NCBI GenBank assembly: GCA_964627445.1
Contig: CAZVJF010000006.1
Location: forward strand, 62,001 to 126,000
Direction: 5' to 3'
Source of the DNA: Luteibaculum sp964627445
GTDB taxonomy: Bacteria; Bacteroidota; Bacteroidia; Flavobacteriales_D; Luteibaculaceae
Length of the DNA stretch: 64,000 nt
Position numbers and translations under genes: made by a program. Under the pieces are notes generated by a model that saw only the letters and a program-made list of their open reading frames with translations, was not told the DNA's origin and ran no database searches. Positions 9,094-17,729 of this stretch are shown piece after piece; positions within the stretch are counted from its first letter, which is position 1; the number at the start of each line of letters is the position of its first letter.

Positions 9094-9834
9094 TTAGTTT
9101 CTAATTTTTATTACCATACCGCCACCATTCTGCTCTTTCATTTCTTGGGTTTTCTCTTCTACTATGGCATCAAATTCCTCGCGACTCACTTTTTTTCCTT
9201 TGCCAGAAATTTTCATCAGTCCGGCATCGGGAGTGGTGTCGTCAATGTCAGTTGCAGTAACTTGTAACACCCCACTTTTTGTCTCTAATTCCAGAATCAT
9301 TCCGGGTAGTTTACCAAAGCCAAGTGGGCCCGTGGCTACCGGTATTTGAGGGGTAAACCAGGCAAAAACGGTATCGCGTTTTCCATAGTGCACCGCCTCT
9401 TGGCACACGTAGCCTAGTATTTCTTTTTGGCCTTGCCCAATTTTCCAGGTCATATTTTCCAGCCCCTCATCTTCTATAAGGAAGGTGCGGCCCATAAACT
9501 CCTTGCGTTCCATTTTTTGGTTTTTCGCAATCTGGTGGACGATCTCGTTTTCGTCACTGCCGTTTTTAAATTCCATGCGAACGCCACCACCGCGTTCTAC
9601 CACAGTAGGCTCCTCTTGGGTGTCTGTTTTTTGGTACTTGCTAACCTCTGCAGTAAACCACAACTCTTTTGTGTTGGTGGTAAATTGTGGAATCATGTCC
9701 TTGAACTGCTGGGCTTCGGCTGGAAGCTTGGCGTGCATATCGTATTTTTCTTCGAAGCTTATTTTTCCGGAGGTGAGCTGTGCGGCCAATCCAACCGAAA
9801 GCAATAAAGAAAGACTCAGTACAATGTATTTCAT
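9094..9834 (-). CDS. GLPGLI family protein
   Basis: A 246-aa exported protein with a signal peptide (about residues 1-18, LAAQ). The family is named for a GLPGLI motif; here the equivalent is GFGKLPGMILEL near residue 175-186. Members are confined largely to Bacteroidota and their role is not established, but they are very often encoded directly before an outer membrane barrel of the type that follows here. The conserved pair suggests they act together at the outer membrane. A perfect TAnnTTTG box lies upstream. Confidence 0.85.
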   Translation of the reverse strand: MKYIVLSLSLLLSVGLAAQLTSGKISFEEKYDMHAKLPAEAQQFKDMIPQFTTNTKELWFTAEVSKYQKTDTQEEPTVVERGGGVRMEFKNGSDENEIVHQIAKNQKMERKEFMGRTFLIEDEGLENMTWKIGQGQKEILGYVCQEAVHYGKRDTVFAWFTPQIPVATGPLGFGKLPGMILELETKSGVLQVTATDIDDTTPDAGLMKISGKGKKVSREEFDAIVEEKTQEMKEQNGGGMVIKIRN

Positions 9835-9856
9835 GGCGTATGTTTTTTGGATACTA

Positions 9857-9864
9857 CAAACCTA
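9857..9864 (-). promoter_or_regulatory. -7 box TAGGTTTG of the GLPGLI/barrel operon
   Basis: Read on the minus strand this is TAGGTTTG, an exact TAnnTTTG match, 22 bases before the GLPGLI start codon. Confidence 0.5.
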
Positions 9865-9951
9865 GTGGCTCGCTTGTCCGGTTTAGGTTAATGCACAGGG
9901 AATTAAGGTTAATAATGGTGAATGACACTGCTTATCAGATACTTAAGTACA

Positions 9952-9959
9952 TAGCTTTG
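9952..9959 (+). promoter_or_regulatory. -7 box TAGCTTTG just before the sensor kinase start
   Basis: TAGCTTTG is an exact TAnnTTTG match ending only five bases before the kinase ATG. If used, transcription would begin at or next to the start codon, giving a leaderless message. Confidence 0.4.
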
Positions 9960-9964
9960 TAGGC

Positions 9965-11473
9965 ATGATAAAAGTAGCAAGCTCTTTTGCCCGATTCTTT
10001 AAGCGTCCCGGAAAGAGACAGCGGCTTTTAGTAATTGCTGTTGGGCTTTTAGGAATTGCGGCTCTTGAGGTGGTGTTTTTAAACAAGATTTTTGAAGATG
10101 CCAAGCGCGAGCGTTACCGCGAAGCTCGCAGAGAACTGGCTTTTGCCCACCAGTCCATTTTGGATTCGTTACGGTATGAGGAAAGTCTAGGGCAGATGCT
10201 AGAGTTGCTGAACATAGCGAGCAGTCAAGTAAGGGAAGGCGATAATGTACGTGTGGAAATAGATGGAGCCGACACCAATATTTTTATAGGCTCTTCGAAG
10301 AATTTTCCAGAGCAAAAAACAAATAAGCCTTCTTTTTATGCCTTTGAGTTTAAAGATGGCCAACCTTTGGATGTCTTTATCGATTCCATTTCAAAAAATA
10401 TTCGATCAGGGAAAGTCGGATCTCGAATCCAGGCAATTACTAAAGAAACCACAACCAGTTTTCCTCGTGAGGAACAACAAGTTAAAGTGATAAGTATTGA
10501 TACTACAGTACTTAATTCTCGGGTTCAAACCCGTTTTAATTCTGGTGAATCTAAGCTTAAAATAACCTGGCGCATTAGCGATAGCATTACTGCGGGAGGC
10601 GGCTTTTTCGCCAATCGCTTTCGTTTGTCGGGCGACCAAAGTGCCCCAGTTGCCTTTGAGCTGCAGGGGGTAAACCAAGCCGCCCTAAGTGATATAACCA
10701 TGGAAATTGCCTTGTGTGTTTTGCTGTGGCTTTTTATTGGTTTTGCGCTGTGGCTGATGTATCAAAATGCGGAGCGCCAAAGCAAACTGCTGCTTTTAAA
10801 AGATGAGTTGATTAGCAACATATCACACGAGCTAAAAACCCCCGTGGCTTCGGTAAAAATTGCGTTGGAGTCGGTACAACGGAGTGCCGTTTTGCAAGAA
10901 GATGCCAAGAGCCGAAACTACCTCACGCAGTCTGAAAAAGAACTCAATCGTTTGCAGTTTCTTATTGATAAAGTGCTGCAGTCTTCCGTAATGGAAGGCG
11001 GGGTGCCCAACTTACAAATGGAACGGGCGAATTTGGTAACCCTCGGTAAAAACTGTGTGGATGCTTTACAACTCTTGGCCGCAGAAAAAAAATGCCGCAT
11101 TCAATGGCAGGCAAAAGACGCAGAAGTTTGGGTGTCTGCCGATCGTTCGTTGCTGGATCAGGCCTTGTGCAATGTTATTGAAAACGCAGTGAAGTACGGT
11201 CCCAGAAACAGCACCATTACCGTAGCATTAACCCGAGAAGGCAACACGGCTAGCCTTTCGGTAAGCGATACCGGTGCGGGAATTCCCAAAGCGTATTTGT
11301 CTGATATTTTTGAACGCTTTTTCCGTTTGCCCACCGATAACGTGCACGATGTAAAAGGGCACGGTTTGGGTCTGCATTTTGTAAAACGGGTAGTGGAGCA
11401 ACATAGCGGCAATGTGAGTGCCACGAACTTAAATCCAGGCTTCAAAGTAACACTTAAACTACCGCTGGCATGA
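9965..11473 (+). CDS. Sensor histidine kinase
   Basis: A 502-aa membrane kinase. Helix 1 is at about residues 20-39 and helix 2 at 245-265, enclosing a periplasmic sensor domain of about 200 residues that I do not recognise. The dimerisation/phosphoacceptor segment has SHELKTP with His288, and the ATPase domain carries N-box NVIENAVKYGP, DTGAGIP and GHGLGLHF motifs. It overlaps the response regulator by four bases (ATGA), so the two form one two-component system. The signal it senses is not visible from the sequence; the divergent neighbour is the GLPGLI/barrel operon, which could be a target. Confidence 0.92.
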   Translation: MIKVASSFARFFKRPGKRQRLLVIAVGLLGIAALEVVFLNKIFEDAKRERYREARRELAFAHQSILDSLRYEESLGQMLELLNIASSQVREGDNVRVEIDGADTNIFIGSSKNFPEQKTNKPSFYAFEFKDGQPLDVFIDSISKNIRSGKVGSRIQAITKETTTSFPREEQQVKVISIDTTVLNSRVQTRFNSGESKLKITWRISDSITAGGGFFANRFRLSGDQSAPVAFELQGVNQAALSDITMEIALCVLLWLFIGFALWLMYQNAERQSKLLLLKDELISNISHELKTPVASVKIALESVQRSAVLQEDAKSRNYLTQSEKELNRLQFLIDKVLQSSVMEGGVPNLQMERANLVTLGKNCVDALQLLAAEKKCRIQWQAKDAEVWVSADRSLLDQALCNVIENAVKYGPRNSTITVALTREGNTASLSVSDTGAGIPKAYLSDIFERFFRLPTDNVHDVKGHGLGLHFVKRVVEQHSGNVSATNLNPGFKVTLKLPLA

Positions 11474-12144
11474 GTAAGATTTTGTATTTGGAAGACGAGC
11501 CTTTTTTAGGTCAGGTAGTGGTAGACACACTACAAGAACACGATTTTGAGGTAGACTGGGTGAAACAGGGCAAAGCCGCGATAAGCCAAGGCAGCAGCAA
11601 CAAGTACGACTTGTATTTGCTAGACGTGATGGTGCCCGAGGTGGATGGCTTTACCGTAGCCAGAGAACTGCGCGCCATACACAGTAGCGTACCCATTGTA
11701 TTTATGACGGCCAAATCGCAAAGCAGTGATGTGGTTACGGGTTTTGAATCGGGTGGAACGGAGTACATAAAAAAGCCTTTTAGCTTGGATGAGCTTCTGG
11801 CACGTTTGCGCAATCAACTGCGCTTAACTGTAGGTGTATCTCAAACCGAGGAAGCATTGGAGTTTGGCTCCTTTAAACTGGATGCCCGCAGACTGCGCTT
11901 AACGGGACCGAAAGGCGAGAAAAAACTGACCCACCGCGAGACAGAAATATTGCGCCTTCTGGCTGCGCACCCCAACCAAGCCGTGGAACGCAAAACCTTG
12001 TTAAGCCAGGTTTGGGGCGATGATAGCTACTACAACTCCAGAAACCTGGATGTGTACGCTAAAAAGATTCGCAACTATCTGGCAGCCGATAACAGCGTGG
12101 AACTCATTACCCTTAAAGGGTATGGGTATAAGTTGGTTTGTTAA
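11470..12144 (+). CDS. OmpR/PhoB-type response regulator
   Basis: A 224-aa DNA-binding response regulator. The receiver domain has the acidic pocket LEDEP (residues 7-11), phosphoacceptor Asp52 (LLDVMVPEVDG), Thr80 and Lys102 (KKPFS). Residues of about 128-222 are a winged-helix effector domain with LTHRETEILRLLAAHPNQAVERKTLLSQVWG and the terminal hairpin TLKGYGYKL. It is translationally coupled to the sensor kinase. No terminator follows clearly; the next kilobase is repeats. Confidence 0.93.
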   Translation: MSKILYLEDEPFLGQVVVDTLQEHDFEVDWVKQGKAAISQGSSNKYDLYLLDVMVPEVDGFTVARELRAIHSSVPIVFMTAKSQSSDVVTGFESGGTEYIKKPFSLDELLARLRNQLRLTVGVSQTEEALEFGSFKLDARRLRLTGPKGEKKLTHRETEILRLLAAHPNQAVERKTLLSQVWGDDSYYNSRNLDVYAKKIRNYLAADNSVELITLKGYGYKLVC

Positions 12145-12257
12145 GCCTTTAAGTTGTTTTTTGGAGGGCTTCGACTCCGCTCAGCCGCCTGCTTCGCGCA
12201 TGTAGGGAATGGCAGCATGTTTAATTCAAGAGTTACAAAAAATGTTCTCCCTCAGCG

Positions 12258-12280
12258 GTTCCTCGAGCGGAGTCGAGAGG
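12258..12280. repeat. Dispersed small hairpin repeat, copy 2
   Basis: TTCCTCGAGCGGAGTCGAGAGG differs by one base from the element at 6179-6202. Together with the related GGCTTCGACTCCGCTCAGCC at about 12168-12187 it marks the left edge of a repeat-rich, gene-free stretch (12145-13304). Confidence 0.6.
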
Positions 12281-12342
12281 GTAAAAGGTCTAAGCTAAAA
12301 GCAACAAGCACGGTCATCTTATAGTTGCAGAGGCGTCCTAAA

Positions 12343-13028
12343 GAAACAAAATGGTTTTGATCACGCAAAGCCGCCAAGGCGCAAAGCGTATCCCCCTCGC
12401 GGAGGAGAACACAGGGGGAGGAAATTGCTTCAAGGGCGATACAGGAAGCGGGAAGGCCGAAGCTAGAAGCAATGAATGGTCAACGTCATCCTTTGGTTGC
12501 ATAGCGGTGTTCAGTGAGAAACAAAATGGTTTTGATCACCCAAAGCCACCAAGGCGCAAAGCGTATCCCCCTCGCGGAGGAGAACACAGGGGGAGGAAAT
12601 TGCNNNNNNNNNNNNNNNNNNNNNNNNNNNNNNNNNNNNNNNNNNNNNNNNNNNNNNNNNNNNNNNNNNNNNNNNNNNNNNNNNNNNNNNNNNNNNNNNN
12701 NNNCGGGAAGGCCGAAGCTAGAAGCAATGAATGGTCAACGTCATCCTTTGGTTGCATAACGGTGTTCAGTGAGAAATAAAATGGTTTTGATCACGCAAAG
12801 CCGCCAAGGCGCAAAGCTTATCCCCCTCATGGAGGGGGACCAAGGGGGAGGGAATTCTGTAGGGTCGAAGCAGAAAGGGGAAGGCCGAAGCTAGAAGCAA
12901 TGAAAGGTCAACGTCATCCTTTGGTTGCATAGCGGTGTTGAATGAGAAATAAAATGGTTTTGATCACGCAAAGCCGCCATGGCGCAAAGCGTATCCCCCT
13001 CATGGAGAGGGACAAAGGGGGAGGAAAT
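12343..13028. repeat. Tandem repeat of a ~175-bp unit, about 3.5 copies
   Basis: Units begin at GAAACAAAATGG-type sequence at 12343, 12518, 12773 and 12946; the last is cut after about 83 bases. Complete units measure 175 bp (unit 1) and 173 bp (unit 3). Each contains a CGCAAAGCCGCCAAGGCGCAAAG stretch, an inverted CCCCCT/AGGGGG pair and a GTCAACGTCATCCTTTGG segment. Copies differ by scattered substitutions. Short reading frames here are repeat artefacts with no family resemblance, so I do not call genes. The N gap falls inside unit 2. Confidence 0.9.
12604..12703. other. Assembly gap (100 N)
   Basis: Exactly 100 unknown bases, the usual placeholder for a gap of unknown size. Comparing unit 2 with unit 1 shows only 20 bases missing, so either the gap is really about 20 bp or additional repeat copies are collapsed here. 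Confidence 0.98.
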
Positions 13029-13097
13029 TTAAGCGTCACCGAATTCGTTGCACTTTAAGGGGAAAACAGCATGTTTTATAGCAAGCACTGCCATTAT

Positions 13098-13246
13098 TCC
13101 TCTCGATACACTTCTTCTTGAAAGAAGCACTCGAGGAACCCGGTGTTGTAAAAGTAGGATGGGTTAAAGGGTAGATCACGATGTGGCCTGGGCTTTAGTC
13201 GGGTTCTCGAGTGATCTCGGCTGATCCGAGATTGTATCGAGAGAAC
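13098..13246. repeat. Imperfect inverted repeat, ~150 bp
   Basis: The left arm (13098-13143, with TCCTCTCGATACA and CACTCGAGGAACCCGG) recurs inverted in the right arm (13200-13246, with GGGTTCTCGAGTG and TGTATCGAGAGA). Each arm carries its own small hairpin in the middle (TTCTT..AAGAA in the left; ATCTCGG..CCGAGAT in the right). No coding sequence lies between the arms. This has the look of a degenerate miniature inverted-repeat element, but no target duplication is evident. Confidence 0.6.
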
Positions 13247-13304
13247 AAGAGCGGAGGAAGTAGCCAGAAGGGCCAAGCGGTAATCGAGAAGGCCGAAACA
13301 AAAA

Positions 13305-13964
13305 CTAATTCAAATCCACCGCGCCAAATAGGGCGTACTGCAAAATATTGGCGCCCATTTTTAAGGCTTTTATTCGCACTTCGGGTGGGTTGTTGTGCAC
13401 CTCGGGGTCTTCCCAGCCATCGCCTAAATCGCTTTGGTAGGTGTAGTACACCATTACCCGCTTGCCGTCCAAAATGGCAAATCCTTGTGCGGGCTTGCCA
13501 TCGTGGTTGTGTATTTTGGGTAGGCCGTCCGTAAAGTCAAATTGTTGGTGGTAAATGGGGTGTTCAAACGGCAATTCCACCCACTCTTTTTCTGGAAATA
13601 TTTTCTTGATTTCCGTGCGAATAAAGGCGTCCATCCCGTAATTATCATCAATGTGCAAAAAGCCACCCGCAAGCAAGTACGTGCGCAGGTTATCGGCTTC
13701 ATCGCTAGAGAATACCACATTGCCATGGCCCGTCATATAGATGTAAGGGTAGCGGTACAGGTCTTGGTTTCCGGCCTCTACGTAATCGTACTCGGGGTTT
13801 ATACTGGTGCGCAATTGCTGATTACAGAATTGGATCAGATTTTTTAGTGAGCTGGGGTTAGCATAGTAATCGCCACCGCCACTGTATTTTAGCTGGGCTA
13901 CTTCGTAGTTGTACTGCCCCAAAAGTGTTGCCGGTAAAAGGAGAAAGAAAAGGATGAATCGCAT
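13305..13964 (-). CDS. DUF4159 family exported protein
   Basis: A 219-aa protein starting with a clear signal peptide (MRFILFFLLLPATLLG, then Q). I chose the internal Met at 13964 because the signal peptide begins there; an upstream in-frame ATG at 13991 would add nine residues before it. The mature part carries the DUF4159 signatures YPYIYMTGHGNVVFS, GGFLHIDDNYG and the C-terminal RIKALKMGANILQYAL. The fold resembles glutamine-amidotransferase-like domains but its role is unknown. It lies 42 bases after rsmE and is probably co-transcribed with it. Confidence 0.85.
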   Translation of the reverse strand: MRFILFFLLLPATLLGQYNYEVAQLKYSGGGDYYANPSSLKNLIQFCNQQLRTSINPEYDYVEAGNQDLYRYPYIYMTGHGNVVFSSDEADNLRTYLLAGGFLHIDDNYGMDAFIRTEIKKIFPEKEWVELPFEHPIYHQQFDFTDGLPKIHNHDGKPAQGFAILDGKRVMVYYTYQSDLGDGWEDPEVHNNPPEVRIKALKMGANILQYALFGAVDLN

Positions 13965-14006
13965 AGCCTCAAAAATAAAGCGAATACCCATTGCAAGTTC
14001 TAAAGC

Positions 14007-14702
14007 TTAGCTAAAAAGCGTTTGAATTTGCACAATAGCTGTCAAGACGGCCGTTTCGGTGCGCAAGCGCTGAGTGCCCAGGGTAGCGGCTGTGGCGCCT
14101 TTAGCCATGGCGTCTTCAATTTCATCGGCACTGAAATCGCCTTCCGGGCCTATAAATACATTGACTTCGGTTGGAAAAGTAAGTGTCTTAAGTCCCGCGC
14201 GCTTCACATCCTCCCGGCAATTAAAAAATAGGGCTTGGTTTAAGGTTTCGTGGGGCAGGGAAGTCAGCGATTCAAAGTCGTATAATACCGGAAACCATGG
14301 GTTAAGACTTTGTTTGCAAGCCGCAATCACCTTTTGCTCTAATTTATCCACACGAACCTTTTTGCGCTCGCTGTTACGGCAGTGCACAAAATGGATGGAG
14401 TTTACGCCCAGTTCGCAGCTTTTTTCTACAATGAAATCTAGCCTGTCGTTGCTTTTGGGCGGGGCAAGGTACAGGTGAATTTTGGGTAGGATAGGGGCGT
14501 GGTGTGCTAGGCTTTCTACCACTGCTTCGCAGCTTTTATCGTGCACCTGGGTCAGGTGAGCCTGGGCTTTATTGCCTTGGCCATCCAGTAACGTTATGGC
14601 CTCGTTTTGCTGCATGCGGAGGACACGTGCAATATGATGGCTCTCTTCTCTTGAGAGGATGTTTAAACCTTCGGAAAGCTGGGGTTGATAGAAAGCGTGC
14701 AT
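14007..14702 (-). CDS. rsmE: 16S rRNA (uracil(1498)-N(3))-methyltransferase
   Basis: A 231-aa SPOUT-class methyltransferase that modifies U1498 of 16S rRNA using S-adenosylmethionine. The N-terminal PUA-like domain starts MHAFYQPQL and includes HHIARVLRM; the SPOUT knot is marked by FIGPEGDFS and LGTQRLRTETAVL near the C terminus. Length matches the family. The start is immediately after the terminator of the upstream pckA gene. Confidence 0.93.
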   Translation of the reverse strand: MHAFYQPQLSEGLNILSREESHHIARVLRMQQNEAITLLDGQGNKAQAHLTQVHDKSCEAVVESLAHHAPILPKIHLYLAPPKSNDRLDFIVEKSCELGVNSIHFVHCRNSERKKVRVDKLEQKVIAACKQSLNPWFPVLYDFESLTSLPHETLNQALFFNCREDVKRAGLKTLTFPTEVNVFIGPEGDFSADEIEDAMAKGATAATLGTQRLRTETAVLTAIVQIQTLFS

Positions 14703-14713
14703 AGCGCAGCAAA

Positions 14714-14746
14714 ATAAAAAAGCCCCAGCACTTGCTGAGGCTTTTA
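14714..14746 (-). terminator. Terminator of pckA
   Basis: Stem 14721-14729 with 14734-14742 (one mismatch, 4-base loop), with an A run on the plus-strand left side that is a T run for minus-strand transcription. It lies about 20 bases after the pckA stop. Confidence 0.75.
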
Positions 14747-14766
14747 CTTATAAAAAGTGGTTGTAC

Positions 14767-16380
14767 TTATGCATTTACTTCTACCGAAGGCGCAGCGGCA
14801 ACAATTTCATCGGCTGTTTCTGCTTCAAACTTCTTGAAGTTGTTTACAAACTTCTCGGCCAGTGTTGTTGCTTTCGCATCGTAAGCTGCTTTGTCTTCCC
14901 AAGTGTTTTTTGGGTTTAAGATTTCTGCAGGGACATCGGGGCAGCTTTGGGGTACCTGTACTCCAAATACCTCGTGGTTTTGGTAAGGTACATCATCCAG
15001 CTTTCCTTCCAAGGCTGCAGTAATCATGGCACGGGTGTAGCTCAGCTTCATGCGCTTACCTACTCCATAAGGGCCACCGCTCCAACCGGTGTTTATTAAC
15101 CACACGTTGGCACCGCTTTCGTCCATTTTCTTACCTAACATCTCAGCGTATTTGCTGGGGTGTAGCGGCATAAATGGTGCTCCAAAACAAGCAGAGAATG
15201 CGGTGGTAGGCTCGGTAATTCCAGCTTCGGTACCCGCTACTTTAGCGGTGTATCCACTCATAAAGTGGTACATAGCTTGGGCGCGAGTAAGCTTAGATAT
15301 AGGAGGCAATACACCGTAAGCATCGCAGGTTAAGAAGAATATGTTTTTCGGATTCTTACCTACCGAAGGAATCACACAGTTGTCAATGTGATCCAGCGGG
15401 TAAGAAACACGCGTGTTCTCGGTTTTGCTCTTGTCGGCATAGTCTACTGAGGAATCTTCCTCGTTCAGACCCACATTTTCCAATAGCGCACCAAACTTGA
15501 TGGCATCGTAAATCTGTGGTTCTTTTTCCTTAGTCAGGTCTATGGTTTTGGCATAGCATCCGCCTTCAAAATTAAAGACGCTGCTGTCGCTCCATCCATG
15601 CTCATCATCGCCAATAAGCTTGCGGTTGGGGTCGGACGATAAGGTGGTTTTACCGGTACCCGATAGTCCAAAGAAAATAGCGGTATCGCCTTGCTCGCCA
15701 ATATTAGCAGAGCAGTGCATAGAAAGCGTGTTTTTTTGGTGTGGGAGGATGAAGTTTAGTACGCTAAAAATCCCCTTCTTAATTTCTCCAGTGTAACCCG
15801 TTCCACCAATAATGATGGTCTTTCTACTAAAAGAAACTACCGCGAAGTTGTGCTGGCGTGTTCCGTCAATTTTGGGGTCAGCGTGGAAGCCGGGGGCATT
15901 GATAATGTGCCACTCGGGGTCGAAGCTTTGTATTTGCTCATCGCTTGGGTTGATAAACATGTTGCTTACAAACATGTTGCTCCAAGGGTACTCGTTTACC
16001 ACACGAATGTTAAGCTGGTAAGCAGGATCTGCACAAGCAATGGCATCGCGTACGTATACTTCTTTGCTTCCGAGGTAAGCAGTAATGCGGTTGTAGAGCG
16101 CATCGAACTTATCTGCATCAAATTTGATGTTGATATCGCCCCACCACACGTGATCGCGGGTAAGATCGTCTTCCACAATGAAGCGATCTTTGGGCGATCT
16201 CCCGGTAAATTCTCCGGTGTCTATTGCTAGGGCGCCAGTGTTGGTTAATGTTCCTTGCCCTTTTAAGATGGTTTCTTCAACCAGTTCTGCGGGGGTTAAA
16301 TTCCAGTACGCAAAAGCTATGTTAGACAATCCTAAGTAATCTAAGGTCGCGTCTTTAGCTCGCTTGCCGTAGTTGTTCAT
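14767..16380 (-). CDS. pckA: Phosphoenolpyruvate carboxykinase (ATP)
   Basis: A 537-aa cytoplasmic enzyme converting oxaloacetate plus ATP to phosphoenolpyruvate, the entry step of gluconeogenesis. The oxaloacetate-site motif TGRSPKD is at residues 59-65, the ATP P-loop GLSGTGKT at 238-245 and the metal-binding GDDEHGW at 257-263. Length and these motifs fit the ATP-dependent family rather than the GTP form. It has its own TAnnTTTG promoter and terminator, so it is a single-gene unit. Confidence 0.97.
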   Translation of the reverse strand: MNNYGKRAKDATLDYLGLSNIAFAYWNLTPAELVEETILKGQGTLTNTGALAIDTGEFTGRSPKDRFIVEDDLTRDHVWWGDINIKFDADKFDALYNRITAYLGSKEVYVRDAIACADPAYQLNIRVVNEYPWSNMFVSNMFINPSDEQIQSFDPEWHIINAPGFHADPKIDGTRQHNFAVVSFSRKTIIIGGTGYTGEIKKGIFSVLNFILPHQKNTLSMHCSANIGEQGDTAIFFGLSGTGKTTLSSDPNRKLIGDDEHGWSDSSVFNFEGGCYAKTIDLTKEKEPQIYDAIKFGALLENVGLNEEDSSVDYADKSKTENTRVSYPLDHIDNCVIPSVGKNPKNIFFLTCDAYGVLPPISKLTRAQAMYHFMSGYTAKVAGTEAGITEPTTAFSACFGAPFMPLHPSKYAEMLGKKMDESGANVWLINTGWSGGPYGVGKRMKLSYTRAMITAALEGKLDDVPYQNHEVFGVQVPQSCPDVPAEILNPKNTWEDKAAYDAKATTLAEKFVNNFKKFEAETADEIVAAAPSVEVNA

Positions 16381-16408
16381 TAATCTGTGCTTAGAAAAAT
16401 TAAGGGCA

Positions 16409-16416
16409 CAAAGTTA
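16409..16416 (-). promoter_or_regulatory. -7 box TAACTTTG of pckA
   Basis: On the minus strand this reads TAACTTTG, an exact TAnnTTTG match, 28 bases before the pckA start codon. Confidence 0.55.
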
Positions 16417-16479
16417 CACCTTTCTGCAGGGTGGCGCCCATTTTTAACAGGAATAAAGCACCATTAATCGTGATTTTTC

Positions 16480-16854
16480 TTAGGATTTTTTCAACATCTG
16501 GATTCCAAAACCCATCCAACCTACAATTAAAGCCAGTCCTCCCAGTGGAGTGATGGGGCCCAAAATTCCTACCACTACCGTAGGCAACCCGAGCAGTTGT
16601 TTGCATGCCAAAAAGAAAATGGAAAAAGAGAATACCAGTACTCCAACCAGAATAATGCGAAACCACAATTTTCCCAAGGAATTATGGGTTGCCATAAGCG
16701 CCACGGCATTGAGTAAAAGGTACAATACCCCAGTTTTAAAGGAATCGAGCTGACTGGATAAAAGGTGATCTTCTAAGGCGTGTGCGCCCAAGGCGCCCAG
16801 CATGGTGGCTATAGACAATAAAATGGCGCCAATGCCAAGTTGTTTAGGGTTCAT
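16480..16854 (-). CDS. DUF423 family small membrane protein
   Basis: A 124-aa protein of four predicted membrane helices. The N-terminal GAILLSIATMLGALGAHAL and C-terminal ITPLGGLALIVGWMGF patterns are the DUF423 (YgdD-like) signature. Function is unknown. Its start overlaps the end of the upstream DUF4476 gene by 11 bases, which suggests translational coupling. Confidence 0.87.
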   Translation of the reverse strand: MNPKQLGIGAILLSIATMLGALGAHALEDHLLSSQLDSFKTGVLYLLLNAVALMATHNSLGKLWFRIILVGVLVFSFSIFFLACKQLLGLPTVVVGILGPITPLGGLALIVGWMGFGIQMLKKS

Positions 16855-17683
16855 AGGTTTTTATGTCTTCTATGCTCGATTCAAACAAAAACTGGCCAAA
16901 CAAGATGCTGCGCTCTTGCGGGTCTAATATCTGCGGATACAAATTTTTAAAGAGGCTAACTTTGATGTCGTCTTCTTCAATGTACCGATACAGGGCATCC
17001 AGCTGGTTTACGTACAAACACTTTCCTTTTAGTGCACTCTGCACTACGCGCAACTGCATGGTTATAGATTGCGTGTTTTTCAGCAAATTTCGAATGCTTT
17101 TTAATTCTTGGTTGCTCAGGTTTTCGGAGCAAATTTCTGCAAGGCTATCTTTAGGTTCTTCATTGAGTTGCACCGATAAAACGGTGTCTTCGCTGGTCTT
17201 GTTCTTTGCTAAGATGGCAGCAGCATCAATGTTAAATCTGGGTTTTACCGGCTCCAAATCTTTCTCTTCTTGGTTAGCCAGAACCTCGGTAGTAGCAACC
17301 GAACTTGTATCGGTATTTCGGTATCGCCCTTCGTAGGTATACTGTACCAGGCTGTCGGCTTTTGGGGGAAGTACTCTAGCAATAAGTCGCTGAGCTGCAA
17401 AATCTATCTCATAATAAGAGGTGTCGCCTAATCTACCAAACAGCAGTGTGGTAAATGTGCTGTTCTCTTGTTGTAAGGTAACGGCTAAAATTTCTACCGG
17501 AACGTTGCTGATTTCAGTGATTTGGGTATTTTGAGCAATGGTGTCTTCTTCTAACACTACGGTAAATGGCGAATCGCTATTCAGCGTGAAAACTGCTGTT
17601 TGCGCATGATTGGCCAGCGATGCAAGGCAAAAAGCCGCTGAAAATATAAGAAAGGCAATGCCTTTTGTTGGAACAAATTTCAC
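16844..17683 (-). CDS. DUF4476 domain exported protein
   Basis: A 279-aa protein with an N-terminal hydrophobic signal segment (about residues 8-28, ending near NHAQ). Residues of about 185-279 form the DUF4476 domain, an all-helical module seen repeatedly in Bacteroidota surface or periplasmic proteins, here with NQELKSIRNLLKNTQS and an ALYRYIEEDDIKVSLFK pattern. The middle part is low in hydrophobic residues and possibly unstructured. Function is unknown. A TAnnTTTG box lies upstream and the gene overlaps the DUF423 gene. Confidence 0.8.
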   Translation of the reverse strand: MKFVPTKGIAFLIFSAAFCLASLANHAQTAVFTLNSDSPFTVVLEEDTIAQNTQITEISNVPVEILAVTLQQENSTFTTLLFGRLGDTSYYEIDFAAQRLIARVLPPKADSLVQYTYEGRYRNTDTSSVATTEVLANQEEKDLEPVKPRFNIDAAAILAKNKTSEDTVLSVQLNEEPKDSLAEICSENLSNQELKSIRNLLKNTQSITMQLRVVQSALKGKCLYVNQLDALYRYIEEDDIKVSLFKNLYPQILDPQERSILFGQFLFESSIEDIKTYEP

Positions 17684-17712
17684 GTAGACTACAGCTATTT
17701 TCTATACTTGGG

Positions 17713-17720
17713 CAAAAGTA
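17713..17720 (-). promoter_or_regulatory. -7 box TACTTTTG of the DUF4476/DUF423 operon
   Basis: On the minus strand TACTTTTG is an exact TAnnTTTG match, 29 bases before the DUF4476 start. Confidence 0.5.
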
Positions 17721-17729
17721 TATGAAGTA

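Noticed and set aside
12351..12779. Open reading frames in the tandem repeat
   Set aside because: They run through the N gap, are copies of the repeat in one frame and show no protein character.
12343..13028. CRISPR array
   Set aside because: The repeat unit is about 175 bp with no short repeat-spacer pattern, and no cas gene is present.
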